Origin: Raphanus sativus
Lineage: Eukaryota > Streptophyta > Magnoliopsida > Brassicales > Brassicaceae
Assembly (NCBI RefSeq): GCF_000801105.2
Contig: NC_079512.1
Coordinates: 26,677,848 to 26,741,847, forward strand
Length of the DNA: 64,000 nucleotides
Direction: 5' to 3'
Under the pieces are notes generated by a model. It saw nothing but the letters and a program-made list of their open reading frames with translations, had not been told where the DNA came from and searched no databases. The translations under genes and the position numbers were made by a program. This document shows positions 12,001 through 22,320 of this stretch, in pieces (position 1 is the first letter of the stretch; each line of letters starts with the position of its first letter).

Positions 12001-12047
12001 CAACTATTTTATCTCTCTTTTTTTGGTCAAACTATTTTATATCTCTC
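12001..12047 (-). mobile_element. Micro-retroposon-like insertion, imperfect repeats
   Basis: CAACTATTTTATCTCTCT at 12001 is repeated as CAAACTATTTTATATCTCTC from 12028. Between them stand seven T and GG; on the minus strand this reads ACC followed by an A-tract. The repeats have diverged, so this would be an older event. Less certain than the others. Confidence 0.35.
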
Positions 12048-12379
12048 TGCACTTATTATTACCAATTAAATTTGAGATGTAACATATGATTCTTAAAACA
12101 TTAAGTTGAAGCTCAAATATTCAGTGAAATTTCTGAAGAATCTAAATCATTTAAGATCCTATCTAAGTACATATATTAATAACATAATATAAAAAATGAT
12201 TTTCTTCTTCACAGAATGAGAAAATAAAATATAAGATTGCAATGCTTTATTTTATATAGTTTCTTAATTAGATGTACCTCGAACCAACTTTAGAGACTGA
12301 AGAACAACATTACGCAAACAAAACAAACAAAACGCTTTTTGTTTTGTCAAGAAAGAACATATAAGGTGAGAAAAATGAC

Positions 12380-13199
12380 TCAAATAGCCCGGGAATCACC
12401 GTCGGCGAGGTAGTATCTGCGGAGAGCGGCGCAACCACGGAGTGGTTCGTCCCGGAAGAAGCCCATGGCGTTGGCATAGTGGCGAGTGGATGCGGCACCG
12501 TTGGATCGCGTGAGGATAACGGTGGCCGTGCTGCGACCAGGATCGGCCACTTGGCATTTGCGGAGAGGACTATGGACGAGCTCCGCAATACATTGCTGGT
12601 CTTGTCGGTCTCCTTCGACGGCGACCTTGTAGATTCCTCCGCGTCCCGTCACCGCCTCACCAACCACCTCCTGTTTAAGTGTCACTCTGTCTTTGCACAC
12701 TATCCTCACTCTTGCCCCTATTATTATTCAAATAAACAGAGACATATGTTCAGTAGAATAGATAAACAAAATTATAACTAGCAGAACAATATAATCTTTA
12801 TTCTCTTTGTCTAAACACCAACCTATAAATATGCGTTCGAGTTTAAAGAGTTTCACATTGATTAAACATAAAACTATTCATTTTAAAACTATATGTACAG
12901 TATATATGAAAATGCGAATTTGGAAGACAATCATTCCACTATTATGTTATTCTGAATGTTACCAACCAGGTCCAAATAATTGATAGCAGGGGGAACTGTA
13001 TGAGGAGGATACTAATATGCAAATATAAATACAAACCGATGATATATTTGGTGGCGACTGTCTCGAATCCAAAGCGGCAAGTGTCGCAGTACACACATCC
13101 TTCAATGTGGAATGGCGTTCCAATCGCCATGGCCGCAAGTGGTAGTAGTGAAACACACAATACAGCGATCAGAGGTACAGATGATCTAGCCATCTCCAT
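12380..13199 (-). CDS. Pollen Ole e 1-like secreted protein, 166 aa
   Basis: Two exons (13037-13199, 12380-12717) join to 501 nt. A signal peptide is evident (MEMARSSVPLIAVLCVSLLP... cleaving near AMAIG). The mature part then has FHIEGCVYCDTCRFGFETVA, the Ole e 1 motif with its Cys pattern, then RVRIVCKDRVTLKQE, the YKVAVEGDR strand, further Cys residues, and a conserved tail SNGAASTRHYANAMGFFRDE ... RRYYLADGD. The first ATG of the exon is at 13199; a second in frame at 13193 would give MARSS and is equally plausible. Ole e 1 proteins are extracellular and often pollen- or wall-associated; biochemical activity is unknown. Position and sequence fit At5g10130, the gene downstream of FLC. A TATATATATA run at 13266-13275 may be its TATA element. 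Confidence 0.9.
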
Positions 13200-14340
13200 A
13201 AACAAGTTAAGTACGATACTATAAATCTGGCGTAAGGTTTGTAATAATGTGCAAACTATAATCTCTATATATATAAGAAGGATATTGAAGGCCACATGTA
13301 GTAAAGAATGCGTAAGTGTATAGCATCTTGTGCAAATCAAAAGGCTTGCTTAGTGTCGGCTGGATCCACTTGCGGCTCCTACTCCGCAGTACACGGCGAG
13401 AGAGTTTGTGTTGCCTTCTCCACAAGTCAACTCGTACGGTTGTTGTTAATTCTTAAATACGTTTCGGAGTATAGGATTTTTTCTTTACTTCTGTGATTAT
13501 TAGCTTTTACTATCTAACAAAACTGTTAAGACTAGAATACAAATCGTTCACTTTTTAAGACCAGCGAAATCTCTTCATATTGGACTCAAGATTACTACTC
13601 TTGACTCTAACTTCTGATTTTCACTTAACAATATATATTTCATATCGTAATTGAGAAATGCGTGTAAAAAATAATTTGTTAAATAGAGTGAAGATATTGC
13701 TGGTTGGCTTCGATCCGACCCACAACGTGCTCGTTTCCTCTTTACGTAAGAGTGCATTTTAACATTAAAGATGTCAGATCCAAGAATTGATATATTATAC
13801 AGCGTAGTCCGTAGCCTTGTAATTAGTTGGTCATGTAGATAATAGATTATTATTTTGGGTTTAAGATTAGCAAGAGGTCATTAATGTCAGCTGAGCCCGT
13901 GGCGTCTTTAAACTCTAGATCTAAATTAAATACAGTTGACTTGTATCCGTGGCAAATACACAATCCTTTTAGTACTTAAGGTCGAACGCAAGTCACTGGA
14001 CTGTTGGTTGCTAGCACGCATTTATTTTACAAATTTCGAAATCACTAAATCGATTTGATCGAATATGTGAATTAAAAATCAATCGTGCAGTCAGTTTTAG
14101 GTTGTCCAGCTGATAGAGCTGAATAGCTGATGTTCATTGAACGATTTTTAGGTTACATGTAAATGTATCTTTTGTTATCTACTTAAAAATGCGGACTATT
14201 TGAAGGGATCGGATCAGTTCGTGGATGATGGAAGGCAGTAAATATACTGGAATAAAACCTTCTGTCCAAAAAATAAGTCGGTCAACCTGAACGAATCTTA
14301 AGAACCAGGCCTATTGGGCCAACTGTGGCCGACGCAGGCC
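13200..14340. other. Ole e 1 gene promoter and intergenic DNA
   Basis: The TATA-like run at 13266-13275 lies about 70 bp upstream of the Ole e 1 start. The rest is ordinary AT-rich DNA without a recognisable gene. Confidence 0.4.
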
Positions 14341-14643
14341 TATGGAAATCCATGACAATCACTACTCGCTTTAGAATAGATACGAAGTTATTGCCGAAGA
14401 CAAAAAAAAAAAGGCAAAGATGGCCACGTCTCTACTGCAAACAAGGCAGTAGTTTTATTTTTTTGATAGAAACAAGGCAGTAGTTGGCTACGTCATTCAG
14501 TCTTCACCATGAAGCAAACACAATTTTTGACAGAAGAGACCACACATACACAGACACACAATTTTTTGACAGAAGAGACAAACACACAAACTCTCTGCAA
14601 TTTCTCTCGAAGAAGGTACAAAGATCCACAATTCATGTCTTAC

Positions 14644-14675
<32 letters not shown>

Positions 14676-14812
14676 TCTAACCTGTAGATTTTACACACGA
14701 GGTCTCTCAGCCAAAGAGAGTGAAGATATACAACGGTCACCCTTCTAGGGGAATAATTAGGTAACTTATTTTTGTTTTCAGTCACAACTCACAAGTTTTG
14801 GAATTAAGGTGG
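14341..14812 (+). promoter_or_regulatory. FLC 3' flank, candidate COOLAIR promoter region
   Basis: In Arabidopsis the antisense COOLAIR transcripts start just beyond the FLC poly(A) site. The corresponding place here is this stretch, read on the plus strand. No core promoter motif is decisive. The region carries a micro-insertion (14439-14485), a 23 bp duplication (about 14516-14540 and 14555-14579, sharing TTTTTGACAGAAGAGAC) and a (TA)n tract at 14644-14661. Assignment is by position only. Confidence 0.35.
14439..14485 (-). mobile_element. Micro-retroposon-like insertion downstream of FLC
   Basis: The perfect 16 bp repeat AAACAAGGCAGTAGTT lies at 14439-14454 and 14470-14485. The 15 bp insert TTATTTTTTTGATAG reads on the minus strand CTATC followed by A7TAA. 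Confidence 0.6.
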
Positions 14813-17800
14813 CTAATAAAGCAGTGGGAGAGTTACCGGACGAATGATTTCAGAGATTTTTCCAGGTGACATCTCCATTTTATCAGCTTCGGCTCCCGCA
14901 AGATTATTCTTCTCCACCTGTAATATAGTTTTAGGTAAGAACCACTATTCACTGATATATCTCCCTTGTTTTCTGTATATAGTTCATCAATTAACAGTAA
15001 GTATATTCTTTTCCTAACAACTATCAAAAATACATAGCAATCTGGTTTTCATAATTTGTCGAGCTTTTAGGGTCTTTCAAGCTTAAAACGAATCTCAAAT
15101 CATGTATTATCTAGCTTTTTCCTGATTAACCTGAACAAGTAAAACTGTAAAATTAAGAGTAGCTACTTGAACCTAATTAACCAATCGAATCCCAACCTAA
15201 ACTGTAACAGTAAATAATCATTCGGTTTCATAAATCTCAAAGCAAATTACCAAAACAGAATTATGTCCAACAACCGAAGAGTAAATTGTTTTAACTTTGT
15301 GAAAATGACATGTCAGATTATTTAGTTTTTTTCTTCTTTTGGTTATGAGTTGTTTAGGTAGTTGAATTTTAAAATGTACACAAACGTCAGTTTTTTCTTC
15401 CAAATCCAGGATCATTCGATTTGGATATATAATCGGTAAATCTCAGAACCCCCAAGTATAAAGAAATGCTGCATCCTCTAACTTCAAAGAACTATACTAC
15501 TTTTAAGAATTAGGGGTTTATGGCAGAGTTTAGGGTTAGGGTTTAAACTGTATCACTAATTTAAAACCAAACCAAACTCTCCCCAACCAAATCCAGACCA
15601 ATCAAATCTTGGTTTTCATACAGTAATACTCTCATCAAAATTAAGATAAACCAAATCTATCTAAAATCCCCTAATCTCGACATATTTTTTTCTATAATAC
15701 CTCAAGTATTATATCTATTGTATATGTATAACTGCAAGTATAAGAGTCTTGTTATCTTTTGCATATATGAAGAGTTTCGCTTTGTTACCTGGCTAGCCAA
15801 ACCCTGGTTTTCTTCTTTCAGCAATTTCTCCTGTTTTTAAATGTCAACATGATTATCACTTACCAAGTTTCTAAACCTAATTTCAGATTCTAGAACCCAA
15901 ATCATTTGCATCGCCCCCAAAAAGACAAAATGAACTGTGAAGAAATTTGATGTATACTTGCAAGTTCATAAAGCACACGTAGGGAAACTAATATAATACA
16001 CAAAAGTTTTGAGGCTCTCAACCTACTTAGCTCTCAACACAAGATAAGATATCTAAAGTGCTAATAAAATCAGATATCTAACCTTTTCTTTGAGGCTATC
16101 AACAAGCTTCAACAATAGTTCTGTCTGCAAAAAATTAAATATAAGCGATCTGAAAGTAAGAAAAGAAAAGAGATTATGTAGTGAACGTACCTTCCTAGCT
16201 CTAGTTACGGAGAGGGCAGTCTCAAGGTGGTCCTCCAGCTGAACGAGGGAATCGACGCTTACATCAGAATTTGATTCCACCAGCTTACTGCATATATTAA
16301 AAGTTTGACAAGAAACGCTAATTCCTTTGACATCAAAGGAGGAGAGCAAAAATAGTCTTAGACAATACTAACCTTTCGACAAGCTCTAACAGCTCATGGT
16401 GTGAACCATACTTCAGATCTTTCGACTGAAGATCCTGTCCACGGAGAAGGGAAAGAACAGGCAAATAAAACAAGGGATTTTACAAACTGGGAATGCATGT
16501 GGATCCACAGCCTCACATAGGATCTTTTGACGAGCTAATGGCTCATGGGTGGATCAATTGCAATAACTCTATCTAGATCTCCACAGTTTTGAAGTGCTAA
16601 ACATGTGTTGGCTTTGACCAGTATGTAGAGCCTTCTAGGCCCTAATTACTCTTAAAACTGCATTAAGACTAATTCAAACAGTTTGTATTACCAAAGCTTT
16701 ACGATCATCAGCATGTTGTTTTCCATATCGATCAAGGATCTTGACCAAGCTGAAGAGGAGACAAAACAAAACAAGTTAGGATCAAAACTACTAGCTAATC
16801 CTTGATCAACCCCATTCTAATGGAAATTTTGGAGAACCTAATTAGTGTAGAATACGTGTGGTTAAGTACTAATTGTGAGGATGAGTTTTCTTAAACCTAC
16901 CAAAATTCAAAATTACTTTACATATATATATCTGAAAACTAAGAACCAACTAGTAACCTTATAATTTGGATAACCTTCAAGCAATAAATCCGTGGTAAAG
17001 AGAGAGATTCTTTTGAAGATATACAATTATCTTTTAGATCAATGGCTGCACAATGTGACGTATATACATTCAAATTTAAACTCTTGATCTATTATTCCGC
17101 ATTAGTCCTACATCAATTTTATAGACCTCCCCGAAGTGTAATGCATACAAATCCAAGAGATCCATTGACTTAAATTATTTTAGAAATAGAAACATCAATA
17201 ATAACTTATATTCTTGTAAAGAACTCTTCAGATCCTCAAGGAGTTCTAAGGATTCAAATTTGCCACACAATGTGGCATACATTCAAATTAAAACTCTTTA
17301 AGAGAGAATTGCATTAATCCGTGGTAAATTTTTGCATTAGTCCTACATCAATTTTATAGATCTCCCCGAAGTGCATTGCATTACAAATCAAGAGATCCGT
17401 TCACTTAAATTACTCTAAAAAGAAAAACACCAATACTTATTCTGATAAAGAACTCTTAAAATACTTAAGGAATCCTAAATCCAATTGAAAAATCAAAGAT
17501 GTATTGAAACTTCACACCACAACATCAAGTCTGCGTCACAGCTTATCAAAAAAAGACCTTGAATGACATGCAGTTTTTTTTACAAATAAAAAAAAATCCA
17601 TGCAGAAAAAGATTGAGAGAGAGTGGGACTGTGGGAGAGAAGAAATGAAGAAAGTAAGAAGCTTTAGCTCATCGAGACATTGTTCTTCCTCAAATCTGGT
17701 TACCTCATGTATCTCTCATGGCCATAGAAGAAACAATAACAAACACAAAACCGAGAAATCCACAAGAGATCTGCCGGAAAAATCAAAGTGTCTTTTAATT

Positions 17801-18099
17801 GTTTTATTTTATTTTACTTGTACTTTATTTTATTTTCCTATAAATAGTAAAGAGAAGAGGAACGGAAGCTAAAAGGGCAAATAAAGTAAAACCCAGAAGT
17901 GGAGAAGTCAATACTTATCGCCGGAGGAGAAGTTGTAGAGCTTGCCGGAGGCTGAGACAACGAGAAGAGCGACGGATGCATCGCATAGAACAGAAAGCTG
18001 ACGAGCTTTCTCGATGAGACCGTTGCGTCGTTTGGAGAAGGTGACTTGTCGGCTACTTTTGTTCTCAATTCGCTTGATCTCTAGTTTTTTTCTTCCCAT
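14813..18099 (-). CDS. FLC: FLOWERING LOCUS C, MADS-box floral repressor, 196 aa
   Basis: Seven exons (17915-18099, 16692-16749, 16373-16434, 16191-16287, 16083-16124, 15789-15830, 14813-14917) give 591 nt, 196 aa plus TAG, the same length and exon pattern as Arabidopsis FLC. The MADS domain (residues 1-60) starts [20 protein letters not shown] and is essentially the Arabidopsis one. The I and K domains include [53 protein letters not shown] and [13 protein letters not shown]. The C-terminus ends RPVTLPLLY where Arabidopsis has PVTLPLLN. FLC is a nuclear type II MADS protein that represses FT and SOC1 until silenced by vernalization. Intron 1 is 1165 bp against about 3.5 kb in Arabidopsis. 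Neighbours (Ole e 1 gene, SOK2) match the orthologous locus. Which Brassica paralogue this is cannot be fixed here. No frameshift or splice-site loss was seen. Confidence 0.96.
15529..15544 (+). promoter_or_regulatory. Telobox-like repeat in FLC intron 6
   Basis: TTTAGGGTTAGGGTTT sits in the last FLC intron. Telobox motifs (AAACCCTA) are bound by TRB-type proteins and associate with Polycomb recruitment in Arabidopsis. Function here is inferred only. Confidence 0.4.
17049..17475. repeat. Tandem duplication (~215 bp units) inside FLC intron 1
   Basis: Unit A (about 17049-17265) and unit B (about 17266-17475) align over most of their length. Shared blocks in the same order are CACAATGTG, TACATTCAAATT, GCATTAGTCCTACATCAATT, TTATAGA(C/T)CTCCCCGAAGTG, CAAGAGATCC(A/G)TT, CACTTAAATT or GACTTAAATT, and AAAGAACTCTT. 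Unit B has a small extra segment with ATCCGTGGTAAA that recurs near 16988. Scattered substitutions show the duplication is not recent. Confidence 0.8.
17567..17604 (-). promoter_or_regulatory. Paired RY motifs, candidate VAL1-bound cold memory element of FLC
   Basis: CATGCA at 17567-17572 and at 17599-17604 read, in gene orientation, TGCATGG ... CTGCATGTCATTC. The two RY cores are 32 bp apart, about 310-350 bp into intron 1. In Arabidopsis the FLC nucleation region holds two RY motifs in intron 1 that bind the B3 protein VAL1 and seed Polycomb silencing. Location, pairing and orientation agree. Confidence 0.7.
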
Positions 18100-19608
18100 G
18101 GCTTCTGTCTCCGAGAAGCCTTTGTGCCCTAAATTGATCCTGAGGTTCGGTTCAACTCGCCGGAGATACTGAGCGTTTTTTGTTCTTTCTTGCTTTTGCT
18201 TTTATTTCTTTCTTTTTTTCCTTTTATTTCTTTCTTTTAGGGTAAACGAGAGAGATGAAAATAAAAATTTGTAGAAGGAACCAATGCGGTTCGGCGACAA
18301 GACAGCCACGTGTACCGCATGATGAGTTCCCCCGTTGGCTCTTGCCTCTTGCTTTTTATTATCTTTTATCGAATAATTAATCAAAGTTTTCAAATTTCAA
18401 GTTATAAAGGATCCGGATTCAAAACCTCACGTTCATTCGCATCCGTGTAGTTAGATGATAGGAATTTCTAGCTTTCTCTGTGAACTAGATTAGTCTATAT
18501 AGAGCCGCTCATGAAATTTTGAGGACTTGTAATAATGTCTATGTAAATATTTTTTTTGCAAATGTGGAACCTAAAATTTGTTTTTTGGAGTTTGTATCTA
18601 TGTAACTTTTTAAAAAAAAATTCGGAGGAGATCTGTTACAAATGTTTCACTTAGTATGTTTCAAAACTGATCCCGAGTCTATTGATTTTTGATCGTAGGA
18701 TATTTCAAATTAACAGAAAAATTAGATTACATTGGTTAGTTGTCAAATAAATACTACAGAAATTTTATCTTAACAAATGCAAACCGTTGACAAAAATAAT
18801 AAAATGCCTTCACATTTAGACCAAATAAAAAAATAATAAAATGCACTATACTACTACTTAAAAACAAACCTTTTACACACATTACACTATACTTATAACT
18901 TAAACAACAAACATACATAAACTATTAAACTTCGTTATAAAATCTGATTATTTATTAAAAAATGTGTGTAATGAAAAACAATAAGCCAAAAAAACAACAC
19001 TAATATATACTGTGTATGATGAAAAAATATAATTTTGGCCGACATGAAAATATATTAATACCAAGAGCAACCCGTGAAAACACATGCATGATCTTTGCAA
19101 CTGAGCCAATACAAACCCAAGAAACAACTTACATAAACCTGGCCAAAACAAAGAGCTACAAAGGTAAGAAATGATAGCATTTTTCAATACGATAAATTAA
19201 ACGTTTTGTGGAGAAAAGGGGAATGTGTTAGCTAAACCCTATATGCTTAATTATGTGGCAGAGAAAATACTATATTTATCATCACAAACTTAATGCGAAA
19301 AGTACTTATACGAATCGATGGGTGAATGTACGGCGTGGTTTATATCCAATCATCTCACCCGCTTTTCAATATTTCTGGATTCGTCAATTATTCCTTTTAA
19401 ATTTCTAAATTTATTTATCAATTGTTTGATTGGTTATAGAACTTTCGATTTTAGAACGCGAGAAGATAATAATAATAATAACTTATAATAAAGTGGGAAA
19501 TATATATTCCCGATAATAAAAACAGCAACATCTAGTTCATTACTCATACCACTTGTAGCATTAGATACTATTCTAATGATCAATCGTTACTTTATGCTAA
19601 AATAGTTT
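18100..19608. promoter_or_regulatory. FLC promoter and SOK2-FLC intergenic region
   Basis: This 1.5 kb separates FLC from the stop codon of SOK2; both genes read leftwards. A G-box CACGTG lies at 18307-18312, about 210 bp before the FLC ATG. The leader is T/C-rich on the plus strand (18185-18240). No clear TATA box was seen. One micro-insertion lies at 18792-18844. No other gene is recognisable. Confidence 0.55.
18792..18844 (+). mobile_element. Micro-retroposon-like insertion in the FLC-SOK2 interval
   Basis: The 16 bp repeat AAAAATAATAAAATGC is at 18792-18806 (with the preceding A) and again ending at 18844. The 22 bp between end GACCAAATAAA, a short remnant followed by an A-rich tail. The repeat is of low complexity, so chance is less excluded here. 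Confidence 0.4.
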
Positions 19609-21248
19609 TCAATCCTTGGTTTGCTTCGATGATGACATTAAGCAAGATGAGCTCTTCCTCCTCGGTATACATCTCACCTTCACGTTCGATCTCTCTTCTC
19701 GTTCGTCTTTCTCCTTCACCTCCTTAGCCATCATATCCACAATCTTTGATCTGTTCAAATATTGAAAACTTTTAATTTATAATAGCTATCTAGAGGGTTG
19801 AGTAGCACCACTAACCTTTCCTCGTTGAACGAGTTGGATCGCCTTAACGCGGGCTCAGCCGCGACTCGTTCATGACTCACTGATTCAACGATGCTACCAC
19901 TAAAATACTCTTTCTCCTCCGCCTGAGGATTCCCGAACCTCGGATTCTCCGACATGAACCTTATCATCTCACGCTCGTCTTCCACGACAGCCTTCTTCAC
20001 GACGTTCTTGCACACAACCCCTTTTCGAAGACTCTCCTCCTTTGGTCTCGAGCTGCTGTTCATCAGACTCGGAGCAGCGTAGTGCTTGGCTATGTGCCCG
20101 CACGAGATCATCTGGAGCCAGATCGACCCGCGAACGGATCCGGTATCCACCACAGGGTCACCGTCCTCGACCCTGTCGGCGGAACGAGTCAACTCGGACG
20201 GGTCAGACCGGACCGGCAAGCTCTGTTCCGTCTTGACCAAGTTAGGTTTTTTCTCGGCGAATTCGATTGTCTCCGTGGAGATTCCACGAGAGAAGCGAGA
20301 TTGCGGCGTCGTGGAGGATGTGTAGCTGGTTTTCTCTTCGGAAAGATCGTACTCTCCGTCTTCTTCTTCTTCATCTTCTCCGACGTAGAGCTCTGAGTCG
20401 TCGAACGACGTCGTTCTGTTTTGTAGTTTTGGTTTTAACCTGAGAAGTCGACTTTTCGGAGCTTCTTGATTTGGACCAGACAGTGTTCTCTTCACATGTG
20501 TCTCCTGAACTTTCTCTACAACAAAAAAATATTATAATTTTTTATTTTTTTATTTTTAAAACTCAGTTTTGCAAAAGACTAGTATGATGAACTCACCGGT
20601 GATTTCAGATCCTTTCAGCACATACTCACCACAGTTCGACGGGTAAATCACATCGTTTTCAGCTAAGTCGTTCCACACGAATCCATTTCTATAGCTCCTG
20701 ATGATAAATATCATAATGAAATGAATAAATCTTTCTCCTTTGGTGTTACAGACAGATGTTGCCTCGGTTTTAAAGCAAGCGTTACCTTTTGCATGACCAA
20801 GCGTATAGTGATGGCATGTTCTTCCCTCTCAAAACCGTAAGCCGGTTCGTCACATCTTCGATGAAACACACACACACACACACAAATCAAGCCTTTAACA
20901 TCAAATTGAATATAGAAACACTAAACTATGATCATCACATAACCAATGAGGAACACTAACAAATTATCGAAGCTTAAGGAGCATAAACAGAGTAAAGTGG
21001 TATCTCTGTATTGTTTTGGGTATACCTCTTAACCGGAGAGGCTGGTTAACCGGAACAATGACTTCGATGAAGTGAGGGTGTTCGAGGTGGCCATTTCTGG
21101 TGAGATAATAAACGACTTGGACTCTTCTGAAGATTGGTCTCTTTGTCTTGGCCTCTTCTTCTTCATCATCTTGCTGAAGATTCAAAGACCTTATTAGCCT
21201 CTCTGGACTTTTTTGGTTCTCTCTGCCTCTTCTTCTTACAGCTTCCAT
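19609..21248 (-). CDS. SOK2: SOSEKI/UPSTREAM OF FLC protein, 411 aa
   Basis: Five exons (21026-21248, 20786-20855, 20597-20697, 19816-20515, 19609-19750) join to 1236 nt, 411 codons plus TGA. The N-terminal SOSEKI (DUF966) DIX-like oligomerisation domain spans about residues 40-130: [59 protein letters not shown] and [21 protein letters not shown]. The middle is charged and Ser-rich; later short conserved motifs are [18 protein letters not shown] and [10 protein letters not shown], and the end is basic. SOSEKI proteins polymerise and localise to cell edges or corners. This gene is the At5g10150 (UFC/SOK2) counterpart, the immediate upstream neighbour of FLC and co-repressed with it by cold in Arabidopsis. 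TTTATAAA near 21304 may be its TATA element. A longer reading of exon 4 that ignores the donor at 19816 is rejected because exon 5 carries the family's basic tail. Confidence 0.93.
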
Positions 21249-22320
21249 CTTTTGTGTCTATGTCCGGACAGGAGATGAGAATTATTAACACACAGACTGT
21301 TCTTTATAAAGAAAGTGTGTGTGTGTGAATTAGCCTCTCTCTGATAGAGCAGAATTGGCATTGGAGATGAGTACAACCAGACCTGACAACGACTTGGCTT
21401 TACTACCTGATAGTACATTGGTATAACCCGGTCCAGTCCAAATTTATCCACCTGTGGTTTTATCTGAAACAAAACCAAAACAGAATTTCTCAACCTATAT
21501 TTCATATAATCCAATCAATAACAAAAAATATTTATTTGTATAAACCAAATCGATATGGGTTGGCCCTACATGGGCTAATACGGTGCCAAGTCCTCTTAAA
21601 AGGTTAAAACCCGGTTTGGTCTCAGTGAAATTAGACAAGTTTGGTCACCATGTTTTGGACTCACCGTTACATATAAATTACACTTTACGCATTATAAGAT
21701 CTGATGAGTAGTGTCTCTTTAACGATATTCTTACATTGTCGAATGTTTAGTCTCATTAAATGTGTTTCATTGCCTAAATTTGGATAAAAAGATGCATGCT
21801 AAAAGTTGTTTCAGAGATGACGATGAGTCAAGATCAGTGTGCTTCAAATGGAAATTTGACCTTTAATGACTTCATATAAAACTAAAATAAAAAAATTTGT
21901 AATTCTGTTTGTTTTTATTTAACCACACCCCTACTTTAAGTCTATTAAGATAAGAGAGTTCGAGAATCTAGGTAACTACAGAGGACACGTGAGGGTTCTA
22001 TACTGCTTTTGTGAACTGTACTTCTCATTACATCCGTTAAAAACAGACCAGGATGACAGGTCAATACAAGGGTAAAAAAATTTATGATGGATCTTGTAAT
22101 CTATTTTTCTTTCAAAAATTCTTCACTATTTGAAAGTCACAGTAATATAAGCACTTAAAATGATTTTTTTATTATAAGCTAATGAAATTGGTGAATATGA
22201 GGTGGTAAATGAGTTGAAAAAAAAAGAGGTGGTAAATGAAAATAGATAATGTGGTTTTGTTTTTTCTCCTATTCGTTTTTGTTTCTGAATATTTCCTCTA
22301 CCCATTTTGCATGGACATAA
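21249..22320. other. SOK2 promoter and upstream intergenic DNA
   Basis: Contains the SOK2 leader and TATA-like sequence, then AT-rich DNA without a recognisable gene. A micro-insertion lies at 22199-22239, just before the Harbinger-like element. Confidence 0.45.
22199..22239 (+). mobile_element. Micro-retroposon-like insertion (GTTG + A9)
   Basis: The 14 bp repeat GAGGTGGTAAATGA lies at 22199-22212 and 22226-22239. Between them is GTTG followed by nine A. Confidence 0.55.

Noticed and set aside
14644..14661. (TA)n tracts here and at 31459-31487 and 32391-32424 considered as promoters or origins
   Set aside because: Simple microsatellites in AT-rich plant DNA; no supporting motifs.
17600..17872. 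90-codon plus-strand ORF in FLC intron 1
   Set aside because: It lies antisense in the intron with no protein similarity. An antisense RNA is possible but there is no evidence for coding.
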